From Triplophysa rosa (Eukaryota > Chordata > Actinopteri > Cypriniformes > Nemacheilidae), in contig NC_079910.1 in NCBI RefSeq assembly GCF_024868665.1, positions 11,713,048-11,777,047 on the forward strand: a DNA stretch of 64,000 nucleotides. The letters run 5' to 3'. The notes beneath the pieces are model-generated. The model saw only the letters and a list, made by a program, of their open reading frames with translations, had not been told where the DNA came from and searched no databases. Made by a program: the position numbers and the translations under genes. Each line of letters opens with the position of its first letter. The stretch's first letter is position 1. Shown in pieces: positions 59,137-64,000 of this stretch.

Positions 59137-59877
59137 TAAAGGGGTGGTGCAACGGTGTGTCATGCATTCTGACTTCTTTACAATGTTAAACGTGCTGTCT
59201 TCTCATGCTTAACACGGTCAACTTGTCAAAAAACGAGTTGGGCGTATTACGTAGTATTTCTGTGCTCGATACACTCCCCCAGCGATCGTACAGGTTTCTG
59301 AAAGTTTTTTCCGAACATATAAAATTGTTTCGTAACAATTTTTCTTAGTCCCTTATTGGACAATTCTCCCGGAAAAGCACGCGGCACGCCCACGCGGCAG
59401 CAAGGAGAGCAGGAGAAGGAGCATGCGCAGACGTCACTTTCACTTGTGTGCAGGAGAGAGAGAGAGAGCATACATTCGCAAAGTTCATGTGTTTGTTTGT
59501 TCACTGCATTTGGGTGATGAATGTTATATAAACGGTGGATATAACGCTGGATTTGGAGATCGTTTGAAACTGATATATGGAGCCGTCCCAGCGCTAAATG
59601 ATGCCGGACATGAACCGCATGCGGTGAGCGAAACTGATGTCTGTGTTTTGTTGGCAATGGGTGCGCACGTGCTTTAGTTCAGCCTACACCTCCCAGATCC
59701 ACCCCCCCTCGCACGCGCAGTATGCTTTAGGAAAAAATCGTACAGCTGTATCTATCTTTTATAAATGTGATCAAACTAAATAGTCTTCGAAGATATGAAG
59801 TACGCAATACTACTCTATAGGTACTCAAGATTAATATGAGATTGGCAGAAACCGCGTGTGTTAGGGCCGCTTTAAGG
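59137..59877. repeat. Dispersed repeat, possibly a non-autonomous DNA element
   Basis: It begins TTAAAGGGGTGGTGCAACGG and ends AGGGCCGCTTTAA, with TTAAAG/CTTTAA at the two tips. It contains the stretch ATACACTCCCCCAGCGATCG. Open frames on both strands here are accidental. Confidence 0.5.
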
Positions 59878-61792
59878 TCATGTTCTAAAAATAGTTCTGC
59901 CTCACGCTCGACTATTTAATGATTACGTCTCGTGCTCGTATCCCTAAAGGCGGTAATTACGTGGACGTGATAACCTTAGTCTGCTTGGTGTTCATTTGAA
60001 TAATCATTAGAAAAATTAACGCACACTTTTTCACATTTACAGCACAAACTGATATGCTGCTTTGTTATGTGGTAATTAATGAGCAGTGTAATGAGTTGTG
60101 TGTGCTCCTAATAAACACTAATGTTCATGCCTCTCTGTGGTTTCAGGATGTAGGGAAATTGCCACTTCTCTCTCTCATATAAAAACCTGACACCAATTGT
60201 AGTAAATACCAAAGAAGTCCCGAGAAACATGAATGGTGGCAATCCTCTTAACCCAGACAGACATCATAAAGACGGTCACAAAATGACCGAATGTATAAAG
60301 TAAAGCTCCATCAGTCCGCAGTCCAGTTTCTTTGTTTTGAGTAGATGTCAATCCATGTCTCAACGCTTAGCAATTAACTACATAATGCAGTCATTGGATT
60401 TTAATTAATTTGCATTAAGCTTCTGCTGCATGGGTGAAGGGGAATAGTTCATAGTCTACAGTATTTTAGCTTTTCATTGAGCCGTAAAACATTTGATGTG
60501 AGTCTAGCTAGTTACAATGCTTGAGTGTAATGTCAAAAGCTCTCAAGAGGTTTAAAATAAGGCGCAAATGTGAAAAATTAAAATATAGATTTTTAATTAT
60601 TCAGATTGTGTTTAATTTTTAAGACAATTTAGATCTGGTCCATTAATTTGATTGGACAAGCAGTTGAGTGCTGACATTTTAGACAACAGCACTGAACAAC
60701 TGTTTGTGTTACTTTGCTTTGTTGCTTGGCAACACACAATATTATTTTTCTACATTTCAAAACTCTTTTTGTTGGCAGAAAAAATTTACAAACTAACGGG
60801 ATAAATTAACATCTAACCCCCATATATTACCAAGCTGTGACTATTTGGCCAAATTACAACATCGCTCTTGCTCCTGAGTTATGAGATATTACTTAAATGC
60901 ACATTCTAAAGGTTAGTTAAAAGTCACTGTCCATTAATCCTCAAATGCACAGGCAGAGGAAACTGAAGATAGTTATGGCTGGCCTGTGATGATTTTATTC
61001 TAATTTGTCATTGTTGTTTAAGACCGGGCACTTCCTGTGGCATTCTCTTCTTGTCTAAGAGGGGCCGCCACTGAGAAATGATGCGGTCACAGGTGATGGA
61101 TGGCCTCTTGGCACAATCACTTATCCAGCGGCCCTTGGGTCCCCTTCACAGTCCATACATCCCACAGAGTGTACAACATTAATTATAGAGTTGTTAATAG
61201 CCATCCGGAGAACATGCACGCAGCACACATTAATATGCTCAGAATTTCACACCACCCACTCACACACCAACACGTATACCTATGCACACAGACTGTTTGT
61301 TGAAAGGTTGGTTATTTGGCAATGGTGAATTTCAAATGCTTAAAATACAGAGAGAAAGCAGGCATTCTGTCATGCATTTACGAATTGAAACATTTCTATA
61401 TTCCTCTTGTGCTTTTGCGGGGTACAAAGACCAAAATTTGGTAAACAATGTTTTGATTAATTTGTAAACTGCACAGCTGTTGCAGTGAGATTCGTATAAA
61501 GAGCAACATGTCCAAACCCTCTGCTTTTAAGAAGAAATATACTGTCAGTCCATTGCCTTCACAAGATTTTCTGTTCTTGAGGATGAGCATGAATGTGTCT
61601 GAGAGAGGAATGTCTTGAGGGGGATATGGAGATAATGTTTTACAGGGAAGCTGGCTTTAATGCTGTGCCTCAATTTGTGCTGATCATTTCCACTAGAATG
61701 CAGATTATTGCAGTGGTTATCCTTTTGTCATTGCTTGCCCTTCTCATGACTAAAAAGATTCCTTTAAACTTTAATAAAATTAATGGGTAGGG

Positions 61793-62271
61793 CTGTCACG
61801 ATTATGAAATTTGGCTGACGATTAATTGTCTAATAAATCATTGCGATTGGCTATTAATTGTCTGTTTTAGGGCTTTGACGATTATGATGATTAATTGTCT
61901 GCGTTTTAGAGCTTTGACGTTGAATTCTCATAAATTTTTTATTAAGCTTTGAAACGACCATATTGTTTTTAATATAAGACTATGTTTTTTTTCTTGGAAA
62001 TACATCGGAAAAAATTGGGTCATTATATATTTAAGGTTTAGGCTTTTACCTGTCAATAATACAACAGCCAAATACTTGTAAATTAAGTAAATTGATCAGG
62101 TGTGAATTGAAGCCGTTAAAATGCTATCAGTCATAGAAATGCTTCTAGTTTGTTTGTTTTTTTCTCACTTGCAAGACTACAATAAAATTGTACTTCTATG
62201 TTAATGAAATTTTGGTAGACTGGTTTTCACACTGAGATTATCTTAAATCGATTATTTAATAATCGTGACAG
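61793..62271. mobile_element. MITE G with CTGTCACGATTAT ends
   Basis: CTGTCACGATTAT at 61793-61805 and ATAATCGTGACAG at 62259-62271 are perfect 13-bp inverted copies. Near the left end the word GACGATTAATTGTCT is repeated, as if the end had been partly duplicated. Confidence 0.75.
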
Positions 62272-63663
62272 AGCGAAGAATAAACACGCCCCTCTGTCTC
62301 GATTTCTTTTGTTCACTCTTTAATTCACACACAGCTTCAAATACAAACCAGCCCTTCTGAAATAAAAACAAGTTTGGGTCGGGTTTAAAAAGAAAGGGGA
62401 TTCATGAGTAATGTTAAAGGAATCGTTCACCCAAATGCTGTTATTATTTTCTTGCCCTCATGTATTTTCAAACTGGTATAAAGAACGTATAAGAATATAA
62501 TGGCCAAGGCACTGTAAGCCTAAATCAGAACAAAAGCACACCATTAAAGTACCTTTAAAGGACTCATCGGATGAGCACTTTCAACAAGTTGGTATGATTT
62601 ATTACGGTCTTCATGAAATGTCTGGAATATATTTTGCTTAAAAACACTCAATGGCTGTGTAAACAAAACCTTTTTTGCCTCGTCAAAAACAGCTATGCTC
62701 ACAGCAACCCGTTTTGGTGCAGGTCTCTTTTAGTGTTGGCTCAATACCAAAATTTAGCCTTCGGTATGGTACCAGAATCTAATACCGGTAATATGGGTAC
62801 CACATCGGTACCATAGGTTTAATAACCAGCCCCAAAATAAATTATTTGAAAAAATATTAAGAAGACTGCATGAAACTGCTGTAACTGCTTTAATGCATAT
62901 TTTATATTATTTTTATATAGCACCATTTTATTTTTACTTTTTATTTTTACTTTTACACTGTATTGCTGAAAAATGCTTTGGTTATATAGACTTATCATCA
63001 TAATCCCACAAATATGAACAATTAAATTTTGAACAACAATTAAATGTTTCAAGTAGGTCTATTTAACAGTAGCTTTTAAGATGAAAACTGAATGATCAAT
63101 AAAAATAAAACACTGCACAGTCTTCAACGTATAAAATAAATATGCAATGACTCTAAATAAAGCTACAAAAGTTTCATTTTCTCTTTAATATGTGACACAG
63201 ATGTATTAGGTTACTGTCACTTTAAGGCAAATTCTTTTTTTGATGCGGATATACATTTAAAACACAACGGTCTGTGCTTATGTGAACCTTTTGTGTTTTT
63301 GACATAACATTGTGTGTATCTGACGAAAGAGAACTTCATGATGATTAGTAGAATAACTGAGATGTCTGGAACAGAGATAACATTGTATATCATCGCTGTC
63401 GGGCGGAATCCTCGCATCTCCAAAACCATTATTTTTCAGGAAATTAAAAAAACTGCATATTTTTTGAGTTATTAAACATTGTATCGTTAAAGTTGGTATT
63501 ATACCTTATATTGCTATCATATACTGTTGTGTACCAACATTAACACAACATTTCCCCAAAACCATGTTTAATCGGAGATATGAGGTTTATAACTTGGGAG
63601 CAGGGAGATACGAGATTACGCTGTCATTGATAAGAATGGTACGGACACAGACGTCGCTGCTGC
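62272..63663. other. Gene-free region near the right edge
   Basis: It holds the MITE fragment at 62413 and, near 62740-62820, a tract with repeated GGTACC and ATACCGGTA words (AATACCGGTAATATGGGTACC) typical of a dispersed fish repeat. The rest is AT-rich with no supported gene. Confidence 0.5.
62413..62540. repeat. Fragment of the palindromic MITE family
   Basis: It begins TTAAAGGAATCGTTCACCCA, the left end of the family seen at 12487; the right end is not recognisable. Confidence 0.5.
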
Positions 63664-64000
63664 CAGCAGTGTTCATCAAAGTCTGCGGTCACATTGAGTC
63701 TTTTGACAAGAGACGAGGCTTTAAGAGCTAATGAAAGCTAATGATTGTGGTTACATACATCTTCCTAAACTCTATTTTAAACGTTAGAGCTATGAGTGAT
63801 GCAATACCAAAATAAAACGTTAAACAGGCTGTCTAATATAGGCGGAAATTAATCTGCACGCAAATAAAGTCGGCGGTCGCGTTGAGCCTCTTGACAAGAG
63901 AAAAGGCTTCAATAGTTAACCAAAGCTAACGACTGTGGTTACATACATCTTCCTAAACTCTATTTTAAAGGTTTAAGAACTATAAGTGATGTAATACAAA
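63664..64000 (+). repeat. Direct duplication at right edge of window
   Basis: A segment at about 63676-63812 (TGCGGTCACATTGAGTCTTT, later TGTGGTTACATACATCTTCC) recurs at about 63870-64000 with scattered differences. Both copies include CTAAACTCTATTTTAAA and AAGTGATG-like ends. The second copy runs out of the window. Confidence 0.75.

Larger units (their letters stand above)
53441..61792. other. Gene-free region right of the DIRS-like element
   Basis: Apart from the repeats listed separately (54251-54673, 55997-56462, 59137-59877), about 8 kb of mostly AT-rich DNA shows no frame with recognisable homology and no RNA gene. A GC-richer patch at 58514-58800 looks like another dispersed repeat. 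Confidence 0.5.

Noticed and set aside
59247..59677. Overlapping open frames of 84 and 136 codons
   Set aside because: They lie on both strands of a dispersed repeat and resemble no protein I know.
1..64000. CRISPR array, bacterial operon, prophage or toxin system
   Set aside because: Nothing of the kind was seen; the spliced genes and repeats are those of a vertebrate.

Overview
The window is nuclear DNA from a ray-finned fish, most probably a cyprinid. The genes are split by short GT-AG introns, the dense interspersed repeats are of the kinds familiar from carp and zebrafish genomes, and there is a DIRS-type tyrosine-recombinase retrotransposon. No bacterial, organellar or viral gene was seen. 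Species and chromosome cannot be read from the sequence.

Layout. (1) 1-23516, plus strand: the 3' part of an axonemal dynein heavy chain gene, called dnah12. I could place 63 consecutive exons that stay in phase and encode 3,531 residues, from the tail/linker through AAA1-AAA4, stalk, AAA5, AAA6 and the C-terminal domain to the stop codon. The first exons lie left of the window. (2) 25099-29343, plus: asb14, nine exons, 584 residues, ankyrin repeats plus SOCS box. (3) 30247-41459, plus: tasor (FAM208A), 23 exons, 1,878 residues, the HUSH silencing-complex scaffold, with a CpG-containing 5' region and a fish-type RG/RGG tail. (4) 45598-47043, minus: a single-exon AMIGO-family adhesion protein, best called amigo3, convergent with tasor. 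(5) 48780-53440, minus: a decayed DIRS-like element with broken gag, reverse transcriptase lacking its core, RNase H, and a tyrosine recombinase with a changed catalytic His. (6) 53440-64000: no supported gene; mostly miniature inverted-repeat elements and low-complexity AT-rich DNA, with one weak candidate 5' noncoding exon near 57140-57254.

The genes are not an operon. DNAH12 and ASB14 are neighbours in mammals too, with TASOR in the same region (3p14.3 in human), so the dnah12-asb14-tasor order supports the assignments. Functionally they are separate: ciliary motility, ubiquitin ligase substrate recognition, and heterochromatin silencing of retroelements.

I did not find a convincing new biological system. 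The points most worth a second look are the RG/RGG and tyrosine-rich tail of the fish TASOR, two GC-AG introns in dnah12, the state of the DIRS copy (including an internal copy of its end motif), several MITE families with clear terminal inverted repeats, and a direct duplication at the right edge. All exon boundaries come from reading splice sites and phase by eye; no alignment or database search was possible.
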